In this document: one piece after another, positions 22,575-36,559 of the stretch
Layout: each line of letters opens with the position of its first letter
How positions within the stretch are numbered: the first letter of the stretch is position 1
Assembly: GCA_947095535.1 (NCBI GenBank)
Contig: OX352774.1
Span: forward strand, 39,510,496 to 39,574,495
Direction of reading: 5' to 3'
DNA from: Poecilobothrus nobilitatus
Taxonomy: Eukaryota; Arthropoda; Insecta; Diptera; Dolichopodidae
DNA length: 64,000 bases
Notes under the pieces: model-generated
Seen by the model: the letters and a program-made list of their open reading frames with translations, nothing else
What the model was told of the DNA's origin: nothing
The model's database searches: none
Position numbers and translations under genes: made by a program

Positions 22575-25500
22575 AATTAAAGTTTAAAAATTAATCTGGG
22601 TCTTTAAAATCCTTTTAGTTTTTACATTATTTTTTCACTAATGTATTTTTGCCATTTTTAAATTTGAAGGTAAATTTAAATTAAATTCTATAAAAAGGCT
22701 AATTTATAAATTAACTAACAATTTATTTAAGCCTAACCATTATATTTATTCCATTAAAAATAAAAATAAAAATTTCAAAAGTCACAGATTAATTTCTCCT
22801 TTCTAAAACATAGTTTTCTATTAAATGAATTTTCTTTTAATTAATTAACTTGTCACTTTTAACTGGCAGCCAACTTTATTAATCCTTTATGTATTAGTAT
22901 CAATCCTTTTATTTTGTATTAACTAACATTAAAATTATATATATACATGTTACATACATGTATATATATATATCAAAAATTCAAACAATTCCATATTAAA
23001 TATTTAATAAAACTAAATTTTTAATTTTGAAATAAATATTTAACTATCTAAACATTATTATATAAATATTTAACATTGAATTATTTCAGTAGAAGTGAAT
23101 ACAAATAAAAAATTTTTTTTTTTCGCAAATTCCATAAAAAATTAACTATAATATAAAATAATAATAAATATTTTATTTTTTAATAAAAATTAAATATATT
23201 TTTTTAAGTAAAAAAGATCAAAAAATTACAAGGCATATTCGAAATTTATTAGAGCAGAAAATATTACTTTTTCATAATATTTAATAATTATATATACATA
23301 TATATATATAAAAGATACTTAAACCCTTTCTTTCAATTCCTAAATAAATGTTATGAAGATTTTTTTTTTTGCCTTAAGCAAATTCTAATTTAACAAAAAA
23401 AAAAAAAAAAAACAAAAAATAATTTAAGTTTGTAAAGAGACCATTAACATAAAAATAGTATACGGTATTTTTGATCTTTAAAAGTTTCCAATTAATTTTT
23501 ATCAACAAACTCAAGTTTTAAAATTAAAAATTAAAAAATTTAGTAACTGTATCTTAGTGTTCTTTAAAGGTAATGTTTTTTTTTTTTTATTATTAAGGGA
23601 GTGTGATGTGGCCGTACTACCTTAAAATATAAAGATACTATAGTTTGGTAACACTATTAAATTAAATTATATAATTATAAAAAGCACTCTCACGTGTATA
23701 ATACTTGTATAGAGATGCTGAGAGAACACGTTTTAGATGTTTAATATAAGAATAAGAATGTACAGTTTCTTTTTCTGTAAATATTGGCAAACGGATAAAT
23801 TTAAATCTTATATTTATTTTGTATAAGATTCATTAATAGTCGCCGTAGATCCGACAGTGTTACAGATATTTCCAAAAGTCTATTTGAATGAATTCTCTAT
23901 AACTACTTAAATTTCAAATATCTTAGAATACAATAAACTTAGTTTTGGCAGGTCGATAAGGTCTTTATTTATATTTTTATTATATTTTACAAGGTCTTAT
24001 TAGATTCTTTGTCACGCAGTTGTTATGATATCCTTCTTTCTATGTAAAAATTACGTCTACAAGTGGAACCTTCTTCCAATTGATATTAAGGGTGGTATAG
24101 AACTCATAGGGTATTTTCAAAGGTTTATTTTAATTACATTAAAGATAAGTAAAATATCTCTAACTCGGGATAATCTCGGGATATCTAACTAGTATCAATT
24201 ATTTTTTCGAATTATAATATTTAATTATTCTTTCTTTATATGTATATTATAGAGACTTGTCGTCTCAATTTATATAGACATGAAATTAAATAAATAAATA
24301 AATATATTTAAAATGATTGAAATAATAGTTTACGTATTAATATTTTTTGGTTTTAAGATAAATAATTCTTTTATCAAAACATATTATATGACATATGGCA
24401 AATCTATTGTGACTCGAATATCAGGAACGCAAAATCATTCACCATCCCATGTGTTCCTTAAATTCGGAAATGATTAAATTTTTAATTTGTATAGGTTTAA
24501 GCAGAACGCCAACATTTTCGTTCATCATATTTCTGCAAACCTTAAATCAATTTTAACTCCCTAACAGAATTCTACTATTGTCCAAACACTACAATAATAC
24601 TAAAAGTTTCCTAACCTATTGTTTGATTAAAAAATTAAGATGGTATTTAGTGCGTTAAAGTGCCACATGTTATTAGAAGAACTTGCTTGTACCGCTCTTC
24701 TTTAGTGTTTCTCGATGACTCCAACATACTCTCGTTAAAAGAAATATATATACATATATCATTTTTCATGTATCATTATGAACTGGAGGTAGACATTCAT
24801 TTTTCACAATTAGTGTATAGATTCCTAAAGATATTTTCAAGATATTTTATTTATACATATAAAGACATTATTTTTTAATTAAATAACATATATCTTTGTC
24901 TGTTTAAGATTGTCCAATATTATATTATAGATAGAACGTAATATTCAATAATAAAATTTTTAAAACAATAAAAAAGCAATTAAAAAATGTACTCTGTATA
25001 ATTATTATTGGAGATTTGAAAAGGAATAGGTACATGATATTTTTAAATATTTTACAAGGATTAATTTTATGACAATATGGTAATAAAAATATTTTGATAT
25101 CATTTAATACAATCATTTATTTACTAATAATAATAATAAAAATAATTATTGTTTAAATGTTAGTTGAAAATAATTACTAATAATATTTTAGAAATGGGTC
25201 CCACGTTTCAGAAATTTTATTTCTTTATTTTGTTTATAATAATTTTTCCTCCTTGAATATAAATCTTAATATATCATCAATTATTGTTCCAAATAATTAT
25301 ATTATAAAGTTAAATGTATACATATGTATATGTTTGTAGATATTATTTAAGTAAAAAAAAAAATTGTTTAGTTTCCATCATTCATCATTTTAGTTTTTAT
25401 ACATTTATAATATATGTATGTATGTTAGTGTGCATAGGCCTAAAATAATATAATAAAAAAATATTTTCATTAATCTAGTCAAGTATCATTAGAAAATTTA

Positions 25501-26410
25501 ATGGGATATTCTTGTCATTTCTTATAATATCTACATATTATTATATGTATATATGCATATTGTATACTTTTAGGCGTTTTAATTTATTTCTTTACAAGAG
25601 ACTTTTAGATATTTCTCTAAGGTATATAAGAATGTATATGTATGTAAGAATATAAATTTTGTACATTAGTTTATAGACTATTTATTATGACCATTCAAAG
25701 TAAATATGAAGACTTTTTTGTTTTATTTTTCATAATTAATGAAGAAATAAGTTAATAAATAACTTTTATATTATTTGATTGTTAAGTTAATTTTTTAAAA
25801 AGTATGAATTCAATGTAAAGATCATTGTAATGTTCTTTTGAATAGAATATATAACAATAATTTTGAAAATTACGAGCATATTCATTTTGAACTTACAAGT
25901 ATATATCTATATAGGTATATTTTGAAAAAATATTTCTTAACATTAAATTAATTTTTTTTTTTATGAATTAAGGAGGCAAATTATAAAACACTTTTAATAG
26001 TATCTAGATCTACTTATCATATCTGGTATTGTTTGGGATTACAGAATATTTGCAAGATATGGAGAATTTTTGTAAAAAGGTGATTAATATCTAACCCTAA
26101 TTCAATATAATGTATGTATATATATATTTATATATAAGATTATCAAATTTATGTGGTAATAGAAACATTCAAGTACCGATTAAAAGGTTGATGCATTTGA
26201 TAGTTTTTGAAAATATTTTTATACTAGGTTCTTTTCCATATTTCGTTTTTTATCTCGATTAGATTTTATTTTGGATAGGATTTTTGCTGTTTGATTTTCA
26301 GTTTCTCCTTGCTGGTAATTTAAAGAATATCTTTTAACTTCCTTTACGAATTGCAGTATATCAGTAAACCTGAGTTAGAATATTTCCTTGTATTTTATGC
26401 AAACTGTAAT
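22575..26410. other. AT-rich stretch with one possible LTR-like segment
   Basis: No gene was recognised. At about 23604-23885 the composition rises and the sequence (TGTGATGTGGCCGTACTACC ... CTCTCACGTG ... TCGCCGTAGATCCGACAGTG) has the look of a solo LTR and its border, but no second copy exists here to define ends. Another GC-richer patch lies at 24400-24740. The rest is AT-rich with (TA)n-type runs. Confidence 0.4.
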
Positions 26411-26416
26411 CTTTCA

Positions 26417-26777
26417 TCTTCTGATCTTCTCAACATCTATAAAACATATATAAAACCAAAGATGGAGTTCAATGCACATATTTGGGCGGACCTCTAAAAC
26501 AACAATAGGATTTCTCGATAAAGTGCAAAACAGAACATTTCGTCTAATAAACAATCCTAATATCACCTCAACGTTTTCCCCACTTCGCTGTCGACGCCTA
26601 ACAGAAACATTTATTCTGTTTTATAGATAGGTTAAAGGAATTAGTTCTTGTTCTAACGAGATTAAAAGTTTGTAGCCGACTCTCAAAGCATTCCAAAGAG
26701 AAACAAGGAGAGCTTCTGCTGACCATTCCTATGTAGTTCAATTTCCCTTTTGGAAATCGCTTGTGGTGAGAACATTA
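26417..26777 (+). pseudogene. Non-LTR retrotransposon reverse-transcriptase C-terminal relic
   Basis: The sequence reads SSDLLNIYKTYIKPKMEF, NAHIW, then after a one-base frameshift KTTIGFLDKVQNRTFRLI and NNPNITSTFSPLRCRRLTET, then FILFYR, a stop, and fragments such as SCSNEIKSL and FWKSLVVRTL. The order Y.....P..EY..H.W, then LD.VQ.R..RLI..P.....L.PL..RR, then L.LFYRY..G.CS.E, is the familiar end of Jockey/CR1-group LINE ORF2 proteins. The upstream polymerase core is absent, and there is at least one frameshift and several stops. It is a 5'-truncated dead LINE copy, unlike the RTE-like relic at 7.2 kb. Confidence 0.75.
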
Positions 26778-29600
26778 TGAATGTAGAACCATATTTATCC
26801 ACATGTGTGTTCAAGAATTGGCGATGATTACTTATACAACGTGTAAAGATTCAAGATGAACATTAAATACTTTTCGCACAATATACTTACTAATATACAA
26901 AAATCATTCCCACTTACACTCGCAAAAAAAAAAAAAAATATAAAAGACCCATCTAATCCTTCACAGTCACAAAGTATGTTTTTTTTTCTTTTTCAGAGTT
27001 ACAGCCATATTATTAGTCCTTTAAATTCTTTCTAAGTGATGATTTAATAGGAAGTGACTAACAACAATAATATTTGTGTGCAGTTAAACCCTTTTTCAAC
27101 ACATCGAGTTTATATAGAGTTTAAAATAGTTTGATCGTATATTAAAATATCGTTTATCGTATATATATGTCGTAAAAACTACTGATTTACAATAAAGAGT
27201 TAAAATATTATAATCAAATCAAGTCTATTAACTTAGCCATAGCATAAACTAAAATGATTATTTTTTTATGAAATTTGTATCTATCATACCTTGAAATATA
27301 TCTACAAAACTAATTGACAGATAAGTTTGAAAAGTATATAGGAATCCCATTTTTTCACATTATATATGTATATTTAGGATTACTGGAGAGAGGTAAACTT
27401 AAGAATACGTCTACCAAAATATTTTAAATTAAACAATCAGGAAATTAAGAAAAATCTTCTTTAGAAAAAATAAAAATGGTTTTTTTTTCCTTTTTTTTTT
27501 GGAACCCAAAAAAATTAATTTGAAATTCTCTGTATTTCATTTTATTTCCTTTGCTTTTTGTTCCAAGTTTTTTATTTTTCTTAATAAAAAGACATTGCAT
27601 ATTATTAATTTTTTTCATTTTTTTTTTTTTTTGGATATCCTGAAATCTGGAAAAATTTTTTCAAAAGATGGAATACACCCAATATACAGTTATTAAAAAA
27701 TTTATTATTATTCATAAATTTCATAATTTTTTTTTTGTTTTTTTAGGTTTTCTAAAAGTATAATGCAGTGATTTGTTGTTCTTTTTGTTGTAAATCCAAA
27801 ATATAAAAAATTAATTGAATTTTCATTCAAAAAAATTTTGTATGGATACACCAGATATATTATTTAAATTTTGTATTTCAAGGATAATACAGGATGTTAA
27901 TTTTTTTTGGTATTTTTATAAAGATATTTCGATTTTTCACTCGAGTTTTATGTTTAAATTTGAAAAATTTCTTTATGCGTGATATATAAAAAATATTCTA
28001 AAATAGATATTCACCTTATAGTGGCTTAATTTTTATGTTTAGGTATTCTTTTTGTTAATCTTATATAAAAACAATATTGTCTTTGAAGTTAAATTCATAT
28101 TGAACACAAGAGATTATTTTCTAAAAGTTGATTTTCTTTTCAATTTTTCATATGGAAAAATTTTATTATTCCTACAGACATTAAAACAAATTTCTCTACC
28201 TTTGTGTATTTTTAATTAGAAGATGTTGGGCTTATTTTAACATATTTACTTACGTTAACATATTTTTTTTAAATTTTTTATTATATAAGTCCATCCTAAT
28301 CCTGTTGTTGCATAATGAAGAATTATAGTATTAATTTTTATCTTGTTATTAGGATTAATTCTAATTTTAATTTTCCGGGCTAAAATTTAAAAATTATATT
28401 TAATGAAATATTTTCCTATTATTTTTAGAACGAAATCGGAAAAAAAAAATGTTTAAGTATATGAACTAGTGTTAAAATATTATTTCTTCCGTTTTTAAAT
28501 TTACGTTTCAACATTAAATGAATGTTGTATGTATAGGGGTGTTTTTGGTAGATAAAATTTTTAAAAATAAGAATTTTTGAAATCAAAACTGGAGATGTTT
28601 CAAAAATATAAAAATGTAATAAAATTTTAACACTTAATTTATTTTCTTAGCAAGATGACGTTTCCCCCAACTAAATGTTGATTTTTTTTATCGTGAAAGA
28701 TGAATTGCGTATTAAGCCTAAAACTTTTTCTATTGTCAGCCACTATGGGTATATGCTAGGAGTTAAAATATTCAATACATTATATAACACTGAAGTAGGT
28801 GGGTGGGTTTAATATATAAAACTCTTTCTCAAATATATCAGGAGATCTATATTTTCTTGATGTATTAAAATCTAATATACTAAATGGTAATAAAAAATAT
28901 GCGCTGGCGTTCGCAATTACCTTAGTTATTTGCACAAGCGATAAAAAAAATTACAGTTTTTAAAACAAAATTACAAAAACAAATATTATTAAATTTTTTA
29001 GTTAAGAATTGTAATTTATGCCCTGTTACTAAGGAAATACCGTTTAATAACTTAAAAGTTTTATTATTGTAAAATGTTCTTGTACTATTTTTTCACATTT
29101 TGACGGTAATAGCAGCCTTATAGCTGAAAAATATTAGTCTTAATTTTAATTGATATTCTGTCAAAAAAAGATATAAGATTTTTAGCTAAATAAAACATCT
29201 TAAAAATAAAATTTCCTTTCAATACCATATAAAAGTTCAAAACTTTAACGTCAATACTATTACACTTGAATCTATCTTCTGTCAAAAAAAATAAAAATAA
29301 AATTTTAACATAACAATAACATGTTTTATATTACTATTAGGGTTTATATTAGGGTTTTCATCAATTCAACCAAATATATACGAGAGCAGCCCCATATATT
29401 TCCAGTAACGATATCTTTTTGTCAATATTACAAATTTTTATGATTGTCATTCGAAAGAACAAAACTTTTGAATGTTCTGATGTAAATTTTCAAGTCGATG
29501 TATCAAATCGTTTATTGTTTAACAACTATCTAGTCAGTCAACTTTAGTTTTTTAAGATAATGGATAAATAGAAGTAAATGTATTTTGCCCGATGAACTCC
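26778..29600. other. AT-rich stretch without genes
   Basis: Only AT-rich sequence with homopolymer runs was seen. The short frame at 27499-27696 is F/K/L-rich low-complexity translation and is not supported. Confidence 0.5.
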
Positions 29601-29602
29601 TT

Positions 29603-30193
29603 ATGAAAAAGCTATCAGCAAGGTGGGTGCCGCGTTTTTTAACATGACTATAAATGATAATTCGTTGGAAACGTTGTGAGAAGCTTTTATCAACGTAATC
29701 CAAATTAATTTTTGTGTCGATTCATAACAGTTGATAAAACTTGGGTTTATTACTATATACCAGAATAAAAAATAAATCGAAACAATGAATAGAACCTGGT
29801 GGAACTGCGCCAAATAAAGTAAAAGAAGAAAATCATTCATCATACATAAATATGACAAGTGAATAACACAGCCTTTCCTTTTCAGACGTCGCGATAAATG
29901 TCGTAAGGGGAAATTATTCATATGACGTGTGTGAGCGAACCCTCCCTCAGTATTTACAAAGTATTTCACATGCTCTTACCCACTGCGCCACCGAGGCCCT
30001 ATTCTTGAAAAAGGCCCTAGTAAATCTACAAAAATGGCTTGTCGGAAAGAGATTCACATCAAATGAAATGGTTATCGCTGAAACTGAAGTATATTTTAGC
30101 GTTGAAAAATCGTATTTTGCAGATGGAAATTAAAAACTTGGAAAATGTTTGATAAAGTGCAATGAGTTGGAAAGAGACTATGTTGGAAAATAA
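29603..30193 (+). pseudogene. Mariner (Tc1/mariner) transposase pseudogene, interrupted
   Basis: Three islands of mariner transposase follow in order on the plus strand. The first is MKKLSARWVPRFLT near 29603. The second is FITVDKTWVYYY, with the first catalytic Asp of the TVDETW motif retained, then after a frameshift IEPGGTAPNKVK near 29795. The third, from about 30010, contains LQKWLVGKRF, TSNEMVIAETEVYF, SVEKSYFADG and the C-terminal LERDYVGK, ending at the stop at 30191. The N-terminal DNA-binding part is missing. The segment holding the second and third catalytic acids (HQDNAP and YSPDLAP..Y) is deleted or replaced: a tRNA-headed SINE occupies about 29915-30000. With frameshifts, stops and the insertion, no active enzyme is possible. 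Terminal inverted repeats were not found. Confidence 0.85.
29915..30000 (-). repeat. tRNA-headed SINE fragment inside the mariner relic
   Basis: Read on the minus strand, AGGGCCTCGGTGGCGCAGTGGGTAAGAGC is a tRNA-like 5' end with A box, and GGAGGGTTCGCTCAC about 35-40 bp further is a B box. The same GGCCTCGGTGG start appears in the SINE at 61740-61815. The body beyond the tRNA head is missing or replaced by mariner sequence. Confidence 0.65.
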
Positions 30194-30199
30194 AAAAAA

Positions 30200-33100
30200 T
30201 TGCCAAAAAACTGTTTTCTAGTATATGAATACAGAAAACTTAGCGGACTGCCCTCGTATGTTTTCTTAATTCTTTAAATTGAATTTTAAATTCATGCATC
30301 AGATTAAATAAAATACCAATTAGTAAATTGTATTTAAGGAAAAAAACTTTTAATAACAAAACAAATATCAATCTGTCCCATATACCATTTAAAAATATAA
30401 AAGAAATTTTTAATCACTCATAAGACCTGTTTAAAGCACAGCAGTTTCTACTTGTCTTTTGTAATTAGATTTCCATTTCATTAAATTTCCAATTTATTTC
30501 CAAGTATAATTAATTTCACTCGTCATTAATATATAGTAGGAAACCAAAGTTTTATAAAAAAAAGATTTTTTTTTTTATAGAATATATCTTTTATATATTT
30601 TAATGTTATATTTATCAATATGAGATCCAGATTCCTCCTTTGCTTCTACATGAAAGAAAAAATTGTTTATGGTTCTGAATTTTTTTTATGTTAATCCTTC
30701 GTAATTGGCAAAATTTTATTTTGAATATATTGCAACTCCTTTTTGTACATATATATACCTAACAGTATAAACATTTAATATAAGGAAGCAAGAGGAAAAG
30801 AGTGAGAGTCAAGAGATTTGAAATGGAAATTAAGTTTCTTAGAGCCTTTTCAAAAATAAATTTTGTTTTTATCTTTTGTTTTCCAGAAAAAGAAATGTTT
30901 TTTTTTGTATATTGCATATTTTAACAAGTATGATGTAATGAACTATATCTATCCTTGTCTTACTAAACTATTTTTTCATTTCTTTTCTTTTTCCATACTG
31001 TTCCTTATTTTACTTTCTTAGCGGGTGTTTATTTTTGTAACTATCTATAAGATATATCATTTCTTTTTCTTTCTTTTTGTTTCCTGTAGTGGAAAGATGT
31101 TATGAGGGTAAAGTTTTTGTCTTCTTTTATTCTTACTTTTAAAAGATAATAATGAAATCGGTTGGAATAATTTTCATTTTCTTATTTAATATTTTATGTT
31201 TATGTTTTTTTTTTTTTTGGAAATTTTGAGATACTTTTCACGTATTCTAAACACAGATACTTAAATTCAGTTCTCATTCTTATTCTTGAACGATTCCTTT
31301 TAATTTACCTTGTTATGTAAAGCTTTACCGTTATTTTATCATACTGATAATGGTACGGTACCACATATCTTTAGATAAACTTTTTATATTATTAAAGGAA
31401 AACAAAATTCCTCAAAGAAAAATGAAAAAAGAAAAGAGGAAATTTACAGTGTTTTTTAAAAGAAATTTACATAATTGCAGATAGGTAGGGAAAAAAAATA
31501 TTTTAGATATTTAGAGGTATAAAAAAGTCATTTATGTTTTCCTTGTTGTATTATTCTTGAAATAAAAAAATAGAAAAACAAAAAAAAAGACGTTTCTTGT
31601 CGAAAAAAAATAAATAATTGACAGTCAAATGATGAATAAAATGTTTTGAAAAATGAGAAAAAAAAAGAAAAACATTTCCCTGTGTATAATTTTATATGTA
31701 CTCATAATATTTTTATTATTTTTTGAATTTTTAAATATAAATATCTTCTTCTTTCTGTCTGTCATGATAGGCATTTAAATCAGACAGAGTCTGATTACCA
31801 CCTTAGATTTTAGATAATGGACGTGTTTTTATTCAATTTAATTTTAGAATTCGGAAATACCACTTACAGGAACTGTATGAAGTGGTAGTCAAAAGTATCG
31901 TTAAAAAAAGAAATATGATATTAATGTCCGTAATAAGAAAATTATTGGAATAACTCATGCATTTCAGGTAAAACACTAATTTTAAAAGAAAATTGCATAT
32001 TTTTAGGGGTAATAGGAATTTTTTTATATATAGTGCATTCATTTTCAACCCATATACAATAAAAATAAGTGTAAATTTGATTGCATTTTTTACATATTTG
32101 TATCAAGACTTTTAGTTTTCAAAATCATTCACTACGGATGACGGTTAAACTTTTATATTGTAGGTAGGTACATGGTTTTATTTAATATACGTAAGAAATG
32201 ATAATTTTGTAGAATCGTTGATTATAAAATTGAACTTTATTGATGAAATAATAAACGTTTTGAAGGGAATCAAAAAGGAAATTGTTCTCTGAACTTTTTA
32301 TATTAAAAATAAAAAAAAAATTTCCTTTTACATTTAGAAATTTAACATTTCTTCAGTATATGAAATATTTTGTTCAACATAAACACATTTTATTTAATTA
32401 TTAAAAACAAAATTTAAAAAGATTATTGTAAAATAGCAAGAAAAACAACTGAAAGAAATTATTATTGATATTTACTAATGCATTGTAGAGCTTATTTTCA
32501 TAACAAAACCTTAAAATTGATAATACATTTAATCCTGCATTTAAAAGGTCAATAAATTCATCACAAGATTTGATATTTAAAATTATTCAATTCTTTAAAG
32601 AAGTGACAGAATTTTTAACAAAAATTATAAGGAAAAACTAAATTTCTAAGGTAAATATTAAGGTTATGATGTAAATACGATTACTTACTCACTTAAAATT
32701 TGGTGCAGTATTACCTGGAAATAATACCAGAGGAAATGAAGCCGAATAGATATTATTTTGAAAATTCGGCCTTAATATCGCTTTAAATATGAAATAAAGT
32801 CGAATTGGCCTTATTTCTGTTTTCTTAAGAATTTTCTTTTTTTTTTGGTATTGACATTAGTGGTATATGTGGGATTTCTGTTGAAGTATGTATGTGAAGT
32901 ATGTGAAAAATAATTAGCAGGGATTTTTAGAGTTAGATACAAAATCAGAGTATTTCTTTTCTCCAGAATAAATATGTATATAAATACTCTGGAAAAAAGA
33001 GCAACCTCAATTTTGTAGATAACTCTAACATCCCTTCAGAAAAACATTTTTACCGAGTAATTCAAAATGTGTTCTTTAATATTTATTATTATTTATAATA

Positions 33101-33960
33101 TTTATATTTATTATTTTGTTTGAATATTCTTCTTTAGAACTTGAAATATTTTTTTAAATTGACATCGGTAGGCGTATATATATGCTAATCGCGTAAGAAA
33201 AGTTCATATGTAATAACCCGAAGTGTAGCGCGCGGGATATGGAAAATAAATAACAAAATCAATATATAACAAAATCAATAAAACAGAATTTTAGAAAATT
33301 TTTAATTATAAAAGTAAAACTTAACTTTAGTTCCTTTTTAAAACGTTAGTAAGACAGATTGCGATTTCTGTTTCGGAAAATCATCTTTCGGAAAGGGGCA
33401 TCTTAAAATTTGACATTTAATAATTATAATAATACTATTATAATAATAATATATAATAGATAGCGCACAAATAATCAACGGCTTATTAAAATTAATGATT
33501 CCAAAAACTAGAACTTGCCTTATAGGACTGGAAACCAGGAAAAAAAAAATCTTTTATAATACTGTGAAAATGTTAATAAATGTGGAATTTATTAAATAAT
33601 TCATTTTAATTGAGTTTAAATAAAAATTAGCATAGTTTTGTTTTGTAATTGAAATATTTTTAAAATAAATTATTTATTTCGATTTTTTTTTTAATCCATT
33701 AGAAATTAATAAATTAATTATATTTATTGCGTAAAAATTATATCACAATTTAATTATTTATATTAAATCTCACCCATAAAATTTAATCCGATTTTACCAA
33801 AGATTAATAAAAATTACCTGAAAAAAAAAAAAAAATAGGATTATTATTTTTCCAATTGATTAATTTTGCTTAAAAAATAAACTTAAATAATTTCAATATA
33901 CATAAGTATATCAAAAAAGATAATTAATTTACTACATTTTAGATTTACTTTATTTAAAAC
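30200..33960. other. AT-rich stretch without recognised genes
   Basis: No exon or RNA gene is seen. Minor structure includes a GCCGAAT...ATTCGGC inverted pair at about 32740-32769. A small GC-richer spot at 33210-33240 (AACCCGAAGTGTAGCGCGCGGGAT) is followed at 33465-33510 by a fragment resembling 803-850. Confidence 0.5.
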
Positions 33961-33962
33961 AA

Positions 33963-34882
33963 GTAAAAGTAACAGTAAGTCGATGCAACCGACTTATTTA
34001 TACCCTACACCTAAAAAATTCAAATTAAATTAAAAATCCATAAGTTATTTTAGTTAGGTATTTAATATAACTAAGCTAAAAAAATTAATGCTTTTACAAC
34101 CTTTGTACAAAATTTCAGATTTCTATCTTTATTAAATTCGAAAATATGCTTGTTAGGTCTTGGGAAGTGTGTGAAGGCACGCGGACCACCACCCCAATTC
34201 ATCTCAAATTTTAGAAACATCAACAGGGTAGAACATTCTTATATCAAATTTCATGTTTATATGTTTATTAATTTCGAAGATATGCTTGTTTGGTCTTAGG
34301 AGTTGTGTGGCAGATACCCGAACAACTATTCTAATTCATCTTAAATTTTGGACAAATCAGAGATTCAGGAAACAACACTCTAGTACCAAATTTGAAGTTT
34401 CTATCTTTATTAATTTCGAAGATAATATGCTTGTTCGGTTTTCGGAGTTGTATGGGAGGTACCCGAACGACCACTCCAATTCATCTCAAATTTTAGACAA
34501 ATCAGGGATTCAGGAAACAACACCCTAGTACCAAATTTGAAGTTTCTATCTTTATTAATTTCGAATATATGCTTGTTCGGTTTTGGGAGTTGTATGGGAG
34601 GTACTCGGACGCATGGTCCGATTTCGCCCATCTACAATCCCCGCCTTACCTTAGTCATTGTTAACCGACAGTATAAATTTCATCAAGATAGCATCATTAT
34701 TTTTTGAGTTATCGTGCGTACGGACGGACGGACGGACGGACATCGCTAAATCGACTCAGGCGGTGATCCTGATTCAGAATATATATACATGTCTATACCT
34801 AACTCGCTTCCTTTTGGTGGTTACAAACACCATACCAAAGTTAATATACCCTATACTTAATGTGTAGGGTATAATAATATTT
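33963..34882. mobile_element. Family C DINE-like element, hairpin end right
   Basis: The left side carries AAGTCGATGCAACCGACTT and TATACCCTACACCTA. The right end is a hairpin, TATACCCTATACTTAATGTGTAGGGTATA, at about 34850-34873, preceded by (GACG)n at 34721-34741. The interior is a tandem array with a unit of 136-145 bp: the marker GCTTGTT.GGT recurs at 34148, 34284, 34429 and 34571, with TTTCTATCTTTATTAATTTCGAA before it. The layout (internal minisatellite, GACG microsatellite, terminal stem-loop) is the same as in families A and B, but the sequence differs. The open frames at 34253-34528 and 34410-34631 are products of the repeats, not genes. Confidence 0.75.
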
Positions 34883-34884
34883 TA

Positions 34885-36555
34885 ACTGCAGAAAGTAAGT
34901 TGAACTTTAGATATAACATATTATACTCATGTTTAAATCTTATAATCCCACGTTGTCGCTTAGACAAACAATAATTTAACATTTTTTTTTTTGTATTACA
35001 ACAGATGGGATTGTTGATACACACTTACATTAATTTAGAAATTTTTTATTATGATACTCCGAATCTATGTTCTCATAATTAAACCATTGTGAATTTTTTA
35101 CAAAGTATTGTATATCGATTACGTATTCGATAGATGGAGAAGAGTATTCAAGAAGAATTCTTTTATAAGACCTTTGTTTTTACTCGAGGGCTGGACTAGA
35201 CCATTCCTTGACATTCACACTTGACATGGATATTTACACAAATGATGATGATTGATTCGTTTTCATTTGTTGAGAAGTCGGAAAGTTTTAACTTTCTCGC
35301 ATATCTGTTTATAGAATATGGACAGTGACAGTGACAGTGTTAAGACTTCCATAACATTCCCGATATTTTGAAGATTTTAAGATAAAAGTCAAGTAAATTT
35401 GGATTGAAATAAGATTTAAAATCTTCATCAATTTTTTATCATGTGTATCGAGTGTATGGTAATTTTGGAAAAATATTTCCCCTTTGCTTAACAAAGGAAC
35501 TTCACTATAAAATTGTAAAAATAGCATGATTTTTAATGAAATTCTAATATAATATCCTATACTTTTGCTTTAAATAAATTAAAAAAAAAAATTTATTTCA
35601 TTTAGCGCAAAAAAATTTCCATTTACAAAATCTATCATATCTAGACTAGAAATTGTTCTTAATCTAAGTTTTGAAATGTTTCAATATTCAATTATTTCTT
35701 CGAAATACGCATGTATCATGTGGTAAAAAATAATAAGATACTTAATATACCATAACCATAACCATATTTTCACATGAAAAAATATTAAACATGTAATTTT
35801 CATAATTCAAAAATTTTGATTTTCATTCCAGGAACAAAAAAAAGATTTCAGAAAAGATCTAATTAAAATTAATTAAAAAGAATTTAATATAATACATTAA
35901 TTTGAAATATAATATTTTATAAAAATATTTAATAACTTATGAACATTTTTTGTCAAAATATTTATAACCTCCTTAGTAACGAAGAAAAATTGGGTATTTG
36001 GGCATAAAAGTAGGTAAAATGTGAGCTTTTAATAATTATATTTTGAATAATTCTATTAAAATATAAACATACATTTATTAAACGTATAATATTATAAGAT
36101 ATACAAAAGATTTGAATCAAAAACCAACACATATCTATTAATAAATACCTTTGAAAAATTTAAGAATTTTCATTTTATTTTATTAATATCAAACAGTGTT
36201 AGGATCAAATCAAACATGTATGTGCAACAAGTGTTTTATTGAATTGGGTCATTAAAGTAATTTAAAAATCAATGACATATTTTTCTTTTATTTTTTTTTT
36301 TTATATTTTTATAAAATTAAAATAACGAAATTTGGATATATATATATGTATATATTATACCTACAGGCATATAACAAAAAGATTTGATATACGTGCCCTT
36401 GATACAAAAAAATGGATTTCAATAATAATTTTCCTTTAGAGAATCCTAAATATTTCATTACAACAAGACATTTCAAGGTTATGTTTAAATATTTTTGAAA
36501 GGTATTTTTGTTTTTTTTTTTGTTTTATTAATTTCCCAAATGATAAAACAAAAAA
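34885..36555. other. Unclassified sequence with a GC-elevated part
   Basis: From about 35100 to 35530 the sequence is less AT-rich than its surroundings and includes a short GACAGT run (35321-35338). No splice-bounded exon or known protein motif was found. The rest is AT-rich. Confidence 0.4.
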
Positions 36556-36559
36556 CAAA

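Noticed and set aside
26980..27055. Acceptor-like TTTTTTTTTCTTTTTCAG followed by a GC-richer word
   Set aside because: There is no donor and no open frame of useful length; left as background.
29601..29969. 122-codon minus-strand frame, the longest in the window
   Set aside because: It is antisense to the mariner transposase relic and the SINE; the sense strand explains the sequence.
34253..34631. Overlapping frames on both strands with internal peptide repeats
   Set aside because: They are produced by the ~140-bp tandem repeats of the family C element.
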